The position numbers and the translations under genes were made by a program. A stretch of DNA of 64,000 nucleotides from Prostheceraeus crozeri. Its lineage: Eukaryota > Platyhelminthes > Polycladida > Euryleptidae. The DNA lies in the NCBI GenBank assembly GCA_907163375.1, contig CAJQUW010006857.1:208501-272500 (forward strand), written 5' to 3'. This document shows, piece after piece, positions 40,281 to 54,017 of this stretch (position 1 is its first letter; each line of letters starts with the position of its first letter). The notes under the pieces are model-generated. The model saw only the letters and a list, made by a program, of their open reading frames with translations, was not told the DNA's origin and searched no databases.

Positions 40281-42499
40281 AAAAATGTCAACAAAAATAT
40301 AAAGAACAATATAATAAATAAAATAATTATCAGTTAGAAATATTAAAACAATATTTATCGACAGTCTACAAAACATCTTACAAGATATATCGATTCAACA
40401 CATGAAATATATCAAGATCAATTTGAAAAATTAAAACAAACAAAACAATCAGCACAAGTGAATATATTATATTATCAGGGACATTTTTTTGTGTAAAGAT
40501 GTTTCTATATTTACAAAAACTTCAGATAATGCGAATTTTCCCTGTCTCCAATGTATGACGAGCTTTAGAACTAAAGAAGAAATGAATAGACATTTGGAGA
40601 ATTGCCAACAAAATGAAGCAGTTGAAAACACTTTTCCTAAAGATGATTATTTAATATATAATAGACATTATTTCAAAAATAAAGTACCCTTTACTATTTA
40701 TTGTGATTTCGAAGCATATAATGTTAACATAACACAAAATTCTGATAATGGTAAATATGAAAAAAGTTCTGAACCTGAACAAAGCAAAGAAAAATATTTA
40801 TTTGAATAAAAACCATTATGATGGGGAATGTACATTCATTCAAATTATCCTGAATTATTTAAATCAGAATATTATCAATACTATGGTGAAGATAGTTCAG
40901 AAATGTTTACAAAGAAAGTAGAAGAATTACAAGGACGTTTTTCACAATTGCTTGAAACAAATATACCAATGCTTCCATTAACGGATGAAGAAAAATATCA
41001 TTTTATTGATGAAACAAAATGTTATTACTGTGGAAAAGAATTTACAAATAATTATAAAAGTGGCAGAGGTAGATATATTGATAAAGTAAAAGATCATGAT
41101 CATCTAAATGGATTATATAGAGGTGCAGCACATAACTCTTGTAATCTTAATGCTAATAAATTTAAATATAACTTTGTTCCTTTATATTTCTACAATGGTT
41201 CTAAATATGATTTCTATTTAGTAATGAAAGATTTATTTTCATCTAAAAATTACAACAACAACAAATAAATGTACTATGTAAACAAGAAGAAGAATATTTT
41301 TCAATGCAATTAGGTTGTATTAGAATTTTAGATGCATTTAGATTTTTTACTCCTGATTCATTAGATGTTATGGGAAAAACCTTGAAACCTGAACAATGTA
41401 AAATATTAAATAAATATAATTAAAAACCTTTAAAAGGCATATTTCCATATGAATATTTAACTGGAGATATAAATAGAATAAATGAAATAATGAAAGAACA
41501 AAAACTTCCTCCAATAAATAAATTTAAATCAACATTAAAACAATCACAATTATCTGAAGAAGATTATTCAGAAGCTGAAAAAATTGGAGAGAATTTAATT
41601 ATAGAACAATGTATGATTATACAATGAAATATCTTCAGATAGATGTATTAATCCTTACTGATCTTTTTGAAAACTTTCGTGACATGTGTTTAGAATATTA
41701 TGGAATAGATCCATGTTATTGTTACTCTACACCAGGTTTAACATGGTTAGCAGGATAAAAACATACTGGTGTTAAACTTCAAATGACATTTAACATTATA
41801 AATTTAGTTTAACATTATAAAGAAAATACATATGATAAATTATTATTTTTTGAATCTGGGATTAGAGGTGGTGTTTCATCAGTTTTAGGTAATAGATATG
41901 TTAAATGTTATAATAAGAAAGTAAATCCTGATGATTATGGAATATATAAACTTTCATCTCCAGAAGAAAGCGATCAGTTTATAAAATTGTTTAATCAAAA
42001 TATAGAAGGACTTATATCAAATGAAGAGAGTCAAGCGGCATTTGATGAATTCATGAGAGAAAACTATTTGTTATATTATGATTTTAATAGCTTATATTCT
42101 TCTTGTATGATACAAGAATTACCAACAGGTGAAATGGCATGGTGTAATATTCTTGATTACCAAAAAACATATGATGGCGTTCATAATTATGGTTATATAT
42201 ATGAAGTTGATTTAGTATATCCTGATGAAATAAAGGATACAACAAAATATTTTCCATTCTGCCCTGAAAACAAAATTCCCAATATAGAAGATTTTTCAGA
42301 TTATCAAAAATCTTTAATTCCTAAGAAATACAGACCAACAAAAAACTTATGTTAACACAAAGTAATAAAGGAAAGTATGTTGTTGAAGGAAGAATGTTAG
42401 ATTGGTATTTAGAACATGGGATGATTCTCACTAAAATACATCGAAAACTAGTTTATCAAAAATCTAAATGGTTAGGAAATTATATAGAGTTCAATATTG

Positions 42500-45400
42500 C
42501 ATTCGACTCCTAGCGCTCGGTGTGGACGGTCGTCCCGTCCTGCGCTGGCGCTCTCTCAGAATCCTATCATCGCCACTGCTGTATATCGCCTTGCTTCGTC
42601 TGCTTCATGTTTTATATTGACGTAAAGTACTTTTCCTGGTCTACTGAGCTATCCCTCTCTCACACCTGATCATCCTGGCTTTGAGTTGCTGTGCTCAAAT
42701 TTCCTCAATTACATCTGCGTTTTTTCCCTACTTTCTCCCCTACATCGCTCCGCGTTATGTCATCGACTTCTTCGCGCTACACGCGGGATGAACTCCGCCG
42801 CCTAAATTCCTCGTATTTCCCCATCACCCGAAGTGTTAAGCGGAAACTCTGGTTCCTTCGTCTGCTAAGGGGAAATACAGTATCACCGAGGCCGGACGCA
42901 CTGCCCAGTCATTCCCTATCCCACTGTGCCGCTGTGAGCAAGTATCTGCAGTCTCCTTCGTTACGCACACACGCGTCGCCTAGACAACTGCAACCTCTAC
43001 CTCGTGCTGACCGCCGTATTAATCCTGTGCAAATCTCCCTGAAGTTTGGCCTCCTGAACATCCGATTACTTGCAAATAAAGTTGATGATGTAATCGCCAT
43101 CCTACGCGACCACTCTATACAGGTTCTCCTCCTCGTGGAAACATGGCATGACTCTGACTCTGCCAGTCTCCGGCTTCTACGATCTGCTAGCCTGACCGTG
43201 CTTGATCGCGCACGCCCAAGAAAGCGCGCTGACTCCCTCCTCACAAATCATGGTGGCGTAGTCGCGATTGCTGCTCCCAATGTGAAGATGAACCGACTGA
43301 CCTTCCCCAAACTTTCGACCTTCGAATGCCTCGCCTTCCGAATTACATCTCGTTCTGTATCTGCTATTGTCATTCAGATCTAGAGAACCGGCGCAGTGTC
43401 CACGCTATTCTTCCCTGAACTCTCTAACATCATTGATATCTTCATTACCTCTAACGAGCCAATTTTCATCGCCGGTGACCTCAATATTCACGTCGAAAAT
43501 GACAGCGATCATCATGCTACTTCTCTCCTACAGCTACTCAGTGCCTACGGCCTAGTCTGTCATGTTCCAGGTCCGACTCATGACCGTGGCGGTACACTTG
43601 ACCTTGTTGTCTCGAGAGCTGACTTTCCTACACCTCCTACTGACATCCTTGATTGCGGTCTCTCCGATCACCGTCTCGTAGTTTGGCACTCATCTTTACC
43701 TCGCCCACCCCCTATTTATCGCACGATCACAACTCGCCCGTGGCGGTTCCTTAACACCCTTGACCTTCGAACATCCATCGCCAACTCCGCTATCTGTTTT
43801 CATCCGTCATGTGCATCCAACATCGACGAGCTAGCTGAACTGTTCAACAACGAACTAGTGTCTGTGCTGAATACTGTTGCACCCTGGAAGACAGTACGCT
43901 GTAGGATCCGACCATCTGATCCCTGGTTTGATCAAGAGTGTAAAATTTCAAAACAGCAAGTACGTCGACTTGAACGTCACATCGAACGTGTCGATGCTGA
44001 GTCTGCTGCTACTATGCTATCGGAGTTGAAACTGTGTAGACGGCAGTACAAACAGCTCACTCGCCAGAAGCGCGAGGATTTCTGGAAGGCCAAAATCGAC
44101 TCAGAGAAGAAAAATCCTCGACTGGCCTGGACATCAATTAACGCCCTCATGGGACGCAGCCGGTGCAACCCTAACTCTAACATCTCAGCCCTAGCCTTTC
44201 ATCAGCACACCCTAGACAAGGTCAGATCCATCCACGATGCCACATCAAACGCCCCTCCGCCTACCTTCTCAACTGTACCCTCGAGCTGTGATTTATCCGA
44301 ATTTCGTCCCCTCGAATTAACGGATGTCATCAACGCCCTCATCAAACTGCCCCCTAAGCACAATGCACGCGATACTCTCCCATCTGAGTTTCTAAAGTTG
44401 AACATCGATCTCGTTGCAACTTTCCTACACCATCTGTTCAACCAATCACTATCTTCTGGTTCTGTCCCGCGTTTTTGGAAGGAGGCGGTTATAAACCCCA
44501 CTTTGAAAAAGGGCAATCCTGATCCAAATGACGTCTCTTCGTACAGACCCATCTCCAAGCTCTGCACCCTCTCCAAAGTCCTTGAACGGCTGGTCGCCAA
44601 ACAGATTTGCTCCTACATGAACTCCGAAGACCTCTTTCCACAACTGCAGTCAGCGTATCGTTCTAATCATTCGACCGAAACTGCCTTCTTAAAGATCTCA
44701 TCCGACATCCTCACCGTGATTGACCAAGGCAAGGCAGTGCTCCTCTCCCTCCTTGACCTCTCATCGGCCTTCAATTCGGTCCATCATGGTATTCTTCTCC
44801 AACGTCTGGAAATCTCCTTCGGCATCAAGGGCCAGGTCTTATCTTGGCTAAACTCATTCCTGTCTGAGCGTTCTTACAGTGTGAAATGTGAAACCTCTCA
44901 ATCCATCCCTTCTCCGGCTCGACATGGTGTCCGTCAAGGTTCTGTGCTAGGCCCCCTTCTGTTCCTCATTTACACTGCTGACCTTCCCAAAATCATCGAG
45001 TCATATAGGTCTCTCCTACCATATCTACGCAGAGGACTTACAGATTTTTGGATCTTGTCATCCATCTGACTCCGCCACCCTCGCTTCCCGTATGTCAAGC
45101 TGCATCTCCGACGTTCGGAAATGGCTGAGCTCAAATCATCTTCTCCTCAACACTAGCAAGACTGACATCATGTGAATCACCTCTCAAAGGCGTCGTCACC
45201 AAGCCCCAAACCACCCTATCGTAATTGATGGCACCACGATCTCTCCTGCAAGCAAACTCCGCAATCTTGGTGTGCTTATTGACCCCTGCCTTTCAATGCG
45301 ACCCCATATCTCCGACACTACGGCAAAGTGCTTCTCTGCCCTCCGTCAATTGTGGTCCATCCGACGGTGTATCTCTGAGCCTGTGGCCAAGACTCTTGCC

Positions 45401-46074
45401 ACTTCTGTTATCCACTCCAGACTCGATTATTGCTCCACTATTCTCTATGGCCTTCCCGACAACTCCCTCTCCAAATTTCAACGTATCCTGAATGCAACCT
45501 GTCGCCTCGTCCGAAACATTCGAGCACGCGACCACGTGACTCCAACTCTTTTATCCCTCGAATGGCTACCAATACGTGACCGTATTAACTTTCGTGTTGC
45601 CGTGATCGTTTTCAAATGCCTTCATGGCCTTGCTCCACCTTACCTTAATTCTTATCTTCAACTTTCCTCATCCATCGAATCCAGGCGCTCGTTGCGCTCC
45701 TCTTCCTCCTCGAACCTTATGCTGCCCTCTTCTCGCCTCAAGACTGTGGGCGCTCGTGCGTTTCCTGTAGCTGCCGCACGGGTTTGGAACTCCCTTCCTT
45801 CCTCTCTTAAATCAATTCCATCCCTTTCCACCTTCAAGTCCGCCCTGAAGGCAGAACTGCTACGTTCCTCTTTTTCATTATTTTTCATTTTTTTCTCTCT
45901 CTCCCTTTCTCTGTCTATGTGTGTCTGTCCACTGCCTTTACATGTAGACCTATCTGCCGCACCATGCTATGGATCGCATTTTTTGTATCTTCTGGCGATT
46001 GTTTTTTCGTTTTTATGTAAAGTGCCCTTGAAGTCTTCGGACAAAATGTCACTGTAAACAGTTTCGTTCAAAAA
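42500..46074 (+). mobile_element. LINE-1: CR1/L2-like non-LTR retrotransposon
   Basis: About 3.57 kb and visibly much more GC-rich than the surrounding Polinton. It is inserted in the element C polymerase gene with a short possible duplication ATTG (42496-42499 and 46075-46078). The uninterrupted target is seen in A and B. It carries one long coding region with APE endonuclease and reverse transcriptase and ends in a short 3-prime tail (gtgccctt...tgtcactgtaaa) without a poly(A). It is near full length with a 257-base 5-prime leader. Few disruptions, so a fairly young insertion compared with its host element. Confidence 0.92.
42757..46057 (+). pseudogene. LINE-1 ORF2: APE endonuclease and reverse transcriptase
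   Basis: Starts MSSTSSRYTRDELRRLN. Endonuclease motifs: FGLLNIRLLANK, LLLVETWH, FIAGDLNIHV, GLSDHRLVV. Reverse transcriptase motifs: YRPISKLCTLSKVLERL, LSLLDLSSAFNSVHH, GVRQGSVLGPLLFLIY, then the active-site box reads YAED rather than the usual YADD, in a shifted frame. The C-terminal part has LEWLPIRDRINFRVAV and ARVWNSLPSSLKSIPSL, typical of CR1/L2/Rex1-like elements. Defects: an in-frame TAG at about 43381, where RTGAVSTLFF follows; a one-base frame shift just upstream of the YAED box near 45000-45015; and an in-frame TGA near 45173. Confidence 0.88.
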
Positions 46075-47981
46075 ATTGAAAAACGTAAAATAGCTAAAAG
46101 AAATAAAGATGATTTTGGAAACGTGTTCTTTAAATTAATGAATAATGCATTTTATGATAAGACTTTAGAAAATGTGCGTAATAGACAAAATATTGAAATA
46201 GTTTATGATAGAGATAGGTTTCAAAATTTAACAAGGAAACCTGCATATAAAAGAACTACTAGATTCAGTGATGAACTATGTGCTGTACATTTACGTCGAA
46301 TCAGCGTAAAACATGATAAGTTTAACTTTATTGGATTCACTATATTAGAATTAGCTAAACTATTTATGTATAGATTCATATATGATTATTTAGCACCTGC
46401 TTATGGCGAAAACTATAAATTACACTTTACAGATACCGATTCTGTTTTCTTAGAATTAACAATACCGTATAATTCTTCACTTGACGAAGAAACTAATAAA
46501 ATAAAAGATGTAATTCATCCTTCTGATTTATGTAAAGTAAAAGATGAACTAGAAGGAAATAAAGAGTACATAACAGAAGCTATATTTTTAAAATCCAAAT
46601 GTTATTGCTATACTACAACTAATAATATTAAAACACATAAAACATTAAAAGGAATTTCAAAGGCATCAGTGGCTAACCAAATAACATTTCAAGATTATAA
46701 GAACGCATTATTCAATAATGAAATAAAAACAGCATGTAATTATAGACTTAATTCAAAGAAGCATAAAATGTATTTAAAAGAGGAACATAAATTAGCATTA
46801 GATCCATTTGATGATAAAAGAAAAATTTTACCTGATGGAATAACTACTTTACCTTTTTAAAGTTTATTTATTATTATTTAAATCCGTCTAGAAAAAAGTT
46901 TTTATTATTTAAATCAGTCTAGAAAAAAAATTTATTATTTAAATTTATCTAGAAGAAAAAATTTTTTTATTATTTAAATCAGTCTAGAAGAAAAAAATAT
47001 CACTCCACAAAAATATTTTCTATCTCAAACGCCTAGTCGGGACGAAGCCTAGTCAGAGAACAATTGTTCGATAACTCTATCATGATTTTTTTATCAATAT
47101 TAATTGTAATGAAGCCATAATATTTTGACCAATATTACACGAATGTTTAAATTCATCTTTATCTCTTACACACAAATCTCTTAACAAATCACATAAATTT
47201 CCTGCATTTATTTCGAATAGTATAAATATATTTGCATTCTTTCTAATAACACTTCCATCTAATGAATACATACTTTGTGTTAAATAAAAACACTACAGTT
47301 ATTATGTCTACCTCTTGTGAAATAATTTCTCTGAACTGACTGATTTCTATCATTAACACAATCATCAAAAATTACGCAATGTTTCATTGTTTTATCTAGT
47401 TTACTGGGATCTTGCATATTACCACTATTATCTATTAATTGTATCTTTATATGGTTATTTTTATTGGATTCTACTAACTGATTATTTTTTGCTGCTTCTT
47501 CAGACCACGAACTTATTTCTTCTTCATATTCAGATTTTTCATTTTCTTTGAATAATGAAGCAATTGCTGTTTTTTAAGATTATTTTCAAATCCATATTTT
47601 AAAAATTGATGGACGGGTTGTTCTGCTGTTGTTGTATAAATTATAAGATCGTTATAATCAAAAACATTTTAAACAATATTTTTTCCACATCCTGATCTTC
47701 CACAAATAACTGACAAAACTTTGTTAGATAAATTGAGATGATGAATAACCATCAACTGTCGAACTGTGCGGTCGTATCATTACATCGTCTCTGATCACGT
47801 AAACGCGAAATAGTTCATTCATATTATTACAATAACAGTCCATAGACATATCATACATTAATCGAATCGGAAAAGGCTACTCTTCAAGAATATTGCAACA
47901 GTTTTCTATTTCAACGGCTACTTAATAAGATATTGGCAAAAATCTGCACCAGTGAATTCTTGTCAACGAATCATTATTGAA

Positions 47982-48738
47982 ATGGCTGGAAGAAAGAATA
48001 GCGATGTGACAATTAGCAAAACTGTGTGTCATGGTTGCATGAATGTATTGGACGGTGACTCTATAGCATGCGTGCTTTGCATGAAAGGTTTCCACATGAA
48101 GAAGGAATGTAGTGGCGTACCAAGTAATGTCTGCAAAACGATCGTTAATACGGATAATATCTCATTCACGTGTGATACGTGTAAAGCTATTGATATACAT
48201 GAACTGTTAAAACGTTTTGTACGGATCGAGTCGGAATTACAAAGCCTCAAAGAGGAAATGAACTCAAAACTTGCTTTGGATGTTCAAGCTATTGTTAGTA
48301 CCACTCTAAATGAATACTCAGAGAGACAAAATAAGAAAAACAATTTGATAATCTTCGGTATTGAAGAAAATGATGTGGATGATGACGAATTGAAACATGA
48401 ACAAGAGCAAATCGACGATATTTTTCATGCTCTGTCAGTTTCAAATGATTCGGTTGTTTTCAAATCTCGTCTTGGGAAGCGAAAACATGGCAACCAGAGA
48501 AGACCTCTTAAAGTGACTTTTTCGTTCTTATGAGGAGAAAATGAGTGTTTTCAATAATAGGCACAAACTAAAGCGCTACAATTTGGTGAATTCTTCTCGT
48601 ATATCAATTCGTCATGACAAAACACGTGCTCAGATTGAATTTGATAAGCAACTTTATGAGGAATATTCTGCCAAGATAAAGGAAGGAAAAAATGTAGAAA
48701 TTCGTGGAGGAAAAGTAATTGAGAAAATTTCAATGTGA
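47982..48738 (+). pseudogene. LINE-2 ORF1: PHD-like zinc finger and coiled coil
   Basis: Starts MAGRKNSDVTISKTV. A cysteine cluster CHGCMNVLDGDSIACVLC, then GFHMKKECSG and CDTC fits a PHD/RING-like finger, followed by a coiled coil (ESELQSLKEEMNSKLALD) and a RPLKVTF segment typical of ORF1 C-terminal domains. The frame shifts near 48520-48541 and continues as RHKLKRYNLVNSSRISIRHD to 48738. Such ORF1 proteins bind RNA/DNA and chaperone retrotransposition. Confidence 0.75.
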
Positions 48739-48744
48739 CCAAAT

Positions 48745-51357
48745 ATACAAAAATCCCTCCCCTCTATTTGTTTATTCAAAGCAAGGTCACTCCTGAACAC
48801 ACTGGATGAACTTTACATTTTCACAAAAGTTCACTTACCTGATATCATATGTGTTGTAGAAACATGGTTGGATTCATGCGTTTGTGATCAATCATTGAAT
48901 ATTTCGAATTATGTTTTTCATCGTGCAGATCGTTTAACAAGTAAACAGGGAGGTGGAATAAGTTGTTGGGTTAAATCGTCATTTACATCCGAGACTCTCT
49001 TCAAAAACTCGGAACATCCGGAAGTTGAACTATTGATCATCAAAATTTCGATTCACCATTTTCAATGTCTGCTGGTTATTTCTTATTTTCCTCATGGTGG
49101 AAGACTATGTGAAAACGTATCGATTTCATTGATAGATTATACAATATCCATTGTAGACCGCTTACTTCTTAAGTATCCAAATTTCTTGGTTTATATGGCA
49201 GGCGACTTCAATCATTTTGATACAACTACGTTTCAAGCATCGTTTTGTATTGAAAATATCATCCACCAGCCTACAAGGCAACATACTATTCTAGATCTGA
49301 TACTGGTTCCAGACCAACACATCCATTTGTTTAAGGAAGTGGAGATATATCCCCCAATGGGTATGAGTGATCACAATACTATCCTTGTTAAACCGGTTTC
49401 TGAACTTTCAATGACTGCACAGTTCACTAAAGTACTTGATCTTCGAGATTCAAATCTCTTGAACGCATGTTCTGTGTTGGATATAGACTGGGATAAGAAG
49501 TTGCAAGGGTTGGAATTGAATGATTCGTGTGAAGTGTTTTATTCTTTCCTGAACAGGGCGATTAATTCCATTCCATACAATTTGGTGAGAAGAAGCACTT
49601 CGGATAAGCCTTGGATAACTAATGTAATTAAAGTAACAATTAATAAGCGATATAATGCCTATCAACGAAAAGACTGGGCCCAATATTCGCACTACAAAGA
49701 GAAAGTAAAGCAAGTGATTTACGATTCTAAAAGAAAGTGGAGTAATCGCATGATATCAAATCGTTCAATTTGGGATATAAAGAAGTGTGTGATTGATAAC
49801 AAAGTACATAACGAACAATGGTTGTCTCAATGTGAACCAGACAAGAGTGTCAATGAAATTTTGACGATTGCTAATTAAAAACTTATCATCAGAGTTTATC
49901 AATGACCCAATGATTGATATGCCCATGCATTTTCTCGTGCCTTTTCTTTTCACTGAGACTCAGGTGCATGATTTATTATCCAACATTTCAGCAAACACCA
50001 GCCCTGGATCTGACAGTGTACCTTCAATTATATGGTCAAAATTTGCCGATTTTTTGTCAAAACCATTAACTATTTTATACAACTATTGTTTGTTTTCCGC
50101 TGACTTACCGACATTTATGGAAGAAAGCGGACATATCTCTGTTTCCGAAGACAAATCCACCAAGTATAAAGAGCATTCGCCCTATTTCTTTGCTTCCCAT
50201 TACGGAAAGAATTTTTTGAAAAGCAAATTATGAAACTCATGGGTATGCAGATAACCTCAAAGATTGACGCAAGCCAGTATGGGTATCGTTCAGGTAGCTC
50301 GACTACCTGTGGCTCTATTAAACATTGAAGACTACATCACTCGTAATTTACAAAGCTCCAACATCACAGCTTGCCAAATGTTATCTTTGGATCTAACTAA
50401 AGGCTTTGATAAGATTTCATATCGCCTACTACAGGAAAAGCTGCATCGTGGATAACATTAACCCATTCCTTATCGCATTTATTTGCAATTATCTTACTGG
50501 AAGGTTACAGAGTACAAGATGGAAAAATGGGTACATTGAGTTTTTACCTGTCATGAGTGGAATACCTCAGGGCTCATCAATTGGGCCCATCATATTTGGT
50601 TATTATACTTCTGATATGGTTTTACAATGTTCAAATAAAGACAATGTATGCTTTACTAAATACGCATGACATACTCATCGTGGGAGCGATATTAAAAAAC
50701 ATAGTGGAAAGTCCCATTCTTTCGGCCTATGCGAACATTATTGATTGGGTGACTCATAATAAAATGGAAATCAAGGAAGAAAAGTGCTCTCAAATTTTCA
50801 TTACGTCCTCAAACAGTCATGATTTTTCAGACTATTCAATCCCAACCATTCCAGTCAAATCCGCTATTAAATTTCTGGGAATCACATTTGATGAACATTT
50901 TAAGTGGAAACTACATGTAGACATGATTACCAGAAAAGCGTCATCAAAACTCTCCATATTAAGGCAATTGAAACCATTTATTGATCATGATGGGCTCTTG
51001 ACAGTATATCAATATTGTATCAGAGGAGTTCTTGGATACGCCGCACCCATATTTGTGAATCTGCCAAAAAGAGAGACAAATCAAATTGAAAAAATCCAGG
51101 GACGCGCACACAAAATTATTTGTGGAACATCAACCTGTGATTGCGCGAACTTTGTACCGCTAGAATATCGAACACTCATGATAGGCATTCGACTTTTCAG
51201 TAAGCTAGTTCAAGATGAATCACATCCGCTACATAATTTAACTCCCGAAATAAATCAGTATTCCAGAACATATAGAATACCCAAAATTTCAGCGGCGATA
51301 AGGCAAAAATCTTTTCTTATTACTATGATTCGACTCGCAAATAGTGGATTTTCTTGA
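48745..51357 (+). pseudogene. LINE-2 ORF2: APE endonuclease and reverse transcriptase
   Basis: Endonuclease motifs include DIICVVETWLD, AGDFNHFD and MGMSDHNTILV. Reverse transcriptase parts include NISANTSPGSDSVPS, MLSLDLTKGFDKISY and SGIPQGSSIGPIIFGYYTSD; the FADD-type box region is decayed (CFTKYA followed by a stop at about 50667). The C-terminal region reads KFLGITFDEHFKWKLHVD. At least four frame changes occur, near 49875, 50170-50260, 50410-50450 and 50600-50660. The first Met of the protein is unclear; the open frame is entered upstream of 48868. Confidence 0.82.
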
Positions 51358-51572
51358 CTGTTAATTGTTTCTTGTTATTTGATTTTTATGATTATTGCCA
51401 GTACTTTGTTTAACTTTGTAAAGATGCCTCACGATTTCCAATATTGAGGCAATGCAAATATAAACGTATATTATTATTATTATTATGATTAAATTTAAGT
51501 TTTTTTTATTTAATGGGGGCACTTCACTCATTTTTAATAAATTTTTTTTATTTTTTAAGAAGAAGAAGAAAA

Positions 51573-52372
51573 TTAAACTTCTCTAACCAAAAGATCTATC
51601 ATAATCTCTTCACCTCCAAGATTTATTTCTTGTCCTTTCTCATCTGTGATTCTAATGTTAATGTTGTTAATAGTTTTTCTTGTAATAGGGAAATATATTA
51701 ATGTTTGTGGAATTACATTTAATCTATAACCAATGGGTACAGTAAAAGCTGGAAAACTGAATATTAAATTTGACAATTTACCATTTATATATCCTCCTTC
51801 AATAATGTCACAATGTACAACAATTGAATTTATTTCAGTTATTTTTGGAATCTTCTCACTTAAATGATAACCTTGACTATAGGTTTGTTTATTAAATCCT
51901 AATAGTTTTGACAATGATCTATCATGATTAAAATCAACTTGATGATTTTCGTCTAAAGTAAGAGAAACTTTATTAACTGCCGGTTCAACTGCAAAATGTA
52001 GTTGTTTCTTATCTTTATATGGTATACCTAAATGTCTCTTAATTTCATTTGATATTGATTCAACTTCGTAGGAACCAGGGAGAAAAGTTAGTATTTCCCA
52101 TGTTTTACCTTTATCAGTAGAATATCTAAATTGATCATTTACATCTTTGATAACGTTTTGAATAGTGTTAAATGTAGAGAAACTAGTCAATGCAATTTGA
52201 TAATTTTTATTTTGTTCCAAATGTAGAATGGGTTCTAAATTACAAGTGTGTAAAATAGTTGTTATAATTTTTAACGTCGTACTAAATTTTGATGAACCCA
52301 AAATCACTGTTAGATTTTCAAATGATTATTAATTTTGTCTAAATCTGCTGATGATAATTCTCTCGAAGACAT
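51573..52372 (-). pseudogene. Penton-type minor capsid candidate, element C (broken)
   Basis: Homologue of 22389-23177, very similar throughout (FRYSTDKGKTW, RITDEKGQEINLGGEE). It begins MSSRELSSADLDK, slightly different from A. About one break. It lacks the 21-bp tandem inserts at its end. Confidence 0.8.
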
Positions 52373-52414
52373 TTTTTTATAAAAAAATTTGTATTAAATA
52401 TTTTTTTATAAAAA

Positions 52415-53226
52415 TTAAAAACAACAACATATTTCAGCTATACTTTTATGATCCTCTTCATTTAGAATCTTCTTTTCTAACAGTCTTTTCAATATAGCAT
52501 GAATTTCATTGAAACTAGAATTATGTCCTTCTTTTATTGCAGATATTAAAATATTTAATCTATTTAGTAATTCTTGTGGATCATCTGGTAAAAATACAGT
52601 TGTTTCTGTTTTAAATCCTCTTCCTACTTTTACTCCCGTTGATAATAAATTTTCTAATTGTTTATAACGTCTAAGAGATCTTGCTGCACCAACTCTATCT
52701 AACATAGCTTTATATTTTATGAGATCTTCTACAGCATAATTTTTAAATCTGCTCCTCTTAAAAGATCAACAAAATTTCTATCTAAACTAGAAGGAGCTTT
52801 ATCTGGTGAAAAAATTATACCTCGAAAAGTTTGTGGAAATATTTTTTTTGTCCGAGATAAAATCTGGGTATTGTTTTTCCATCTATAAATGAAATAGAAT
52901 GTTCAAATTGCATAGATTTTGGTAATTTCTTATTGAAGTTTGATTCTAGTAATCCATAGTCATTTAATATAGATTTGTGAGCTGGATCTGTCATATTAAT
53001 TTTTTTATAATTATTTGTAAGTTATTTTTCAAGAGTTTTAAATGGTTCCATAGTTTTTTCAAAATCAGTTTTTACGTGCTCGGTTTGCTGCATTTTTTCA
53101 GACATCAAATTGAATACCAGCTTTTATCATTCTATGCTGAGTATGATTTTCTTTCATATTTTTTTGTTTTTTTAACTCATCTAGTTGTTGGATTCTTTTT
53201 TGTTTATCCGCTTTAATTTTATCCAT
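52415..53226 (-). pseudogene. Coiled-coil protein, element C (broken)
   Basis: Homologue of 23264-24084 (start MDKIKADKQKRIQQL after TTTAAAAATG; tail DDPQELLNRLNILISAIKEG and a C-terminal AEICCCF). Several breaks. Confidence 0.75.
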
Positions 53227-53339
53227 TTTTAAAATATAATATTTGAATTTTGTGGTAACATTGAAATACAACAAAAACATTTTACTGAAAAAATTATTTT
53301 TTTTATTGCCTTGGCGTCTGACATCTTTTCGTTTTAAAT

Positions 53340-54013
53340 TTTGTTTAATAAAGTTTTGCAGAAAGTTTCGCTTAAAGCTTTTAGTTCTCCTAAAAAAACT
53401 TTATCAGTTTCCTCAATAGAAGTTTTACCATCACTAGAAATCTTGCCATCCTTTTTATTGTTGTCATCAACTTTTTCTGACTGTAATTGAAATAATATTG
53501 ATTTAATTCATTAGCTATTTGATCAAATTTTTCAATCTCATCTAGCGTACTAACATTATCATCACATACTCTTTGAAAGTAGTAATGTAATTTGTCATTC
53601 ACTTCTTTAATATGTAAATGTTTAGTTTTTAATGATTTTCGTTTCTTAGTTATTAAAAATTTATCTAACATTGCGAAGTTGTAAAAACATCCGTACCTGT
53701 TAAAGCAGTAGCAACTACTGGAATTACTAAAACACCTAAAGATATAACAATTGCAAGAGCGCCTAAACTTATTGTTAAAAATATTCCAATACCTTGTGTT
53801 ACATTCTTAACTTTATCTTTCTTAAATTTTGTAATGCTCTAATCTTAATAATGATTGAGATTCCTTATCTTTCATATACCTAACTCTATCTTTTTGTTTT
53901 TCTTTATTCATCTTTTCGATGTTCAATTCAGTTATTTTTAATTGTGATAACGAAGGATATATTCTCGAAGTTCCCTCCACTTTTGAGGTTTATTCCATTT
54001 CTGAGGTTTCCAT
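53340..54013 (-). pseudogene. Right-end membrane-protein gene, element C (broken)
   Basis: Homologue of 24206-24934, directly inside the right terminal repeat. The hydrophobic membrane region is recognisable. Several breaks. Confidence 0.7.
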
Positions 54014-54017
54014 TTTT

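Larger units (their letters stand above)
39003..46860 (+). pseudogene. Family B DNA polymerase, element C (broken, LINE-interrupted)
   Basis: Homologue of 16870-21377 with the same order of fingers, exonuclease motifs, HNH-like module and polymerase motifs (DFNSLYSSCM before, FTDTDSVFLEL after the LINE). LINE-1 (42500-46074) is inserted in the polymerase-domain half. The coiled-coil region is expanded by tandem KELNEDN repeats (about 40120-40275). Many breaks, largely shared with B. The four palindromic inserts of the A copy are absent. Confidence 0.9.
47745..51484 (+). mobile_element. LINE-2: Jockey/CR1-group non-LTR retrotransposon
   Basis: About 3.74 kb, inserted in the ATPase gene of C with a possible short duplication ATGA (47741-47744 and 51485-51488). 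Two coding regions are seen, an ORF1 with a PHD-like zinc finger and an ORF2 with endonuclease and reverse transcriptase. The 3-prime end is a (TTA)n microsatellite (about 51469-51484), as in several CR1/Jockey-group families. Composition is nearer to the host flank than LINE-1. More disrupted than LINE-1. Confidence 0.9.
47049..51531 (-). pseudogene. Packaging ATPase, element C (broken, LINE-interrupted)
   Basis: Homologue of 21496-22263. The start (51531) and first codons lie right of LINE-2 and the Walker A region and remainder lie left of it. Several breaks besides the LINE. Confidence 0.85.
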
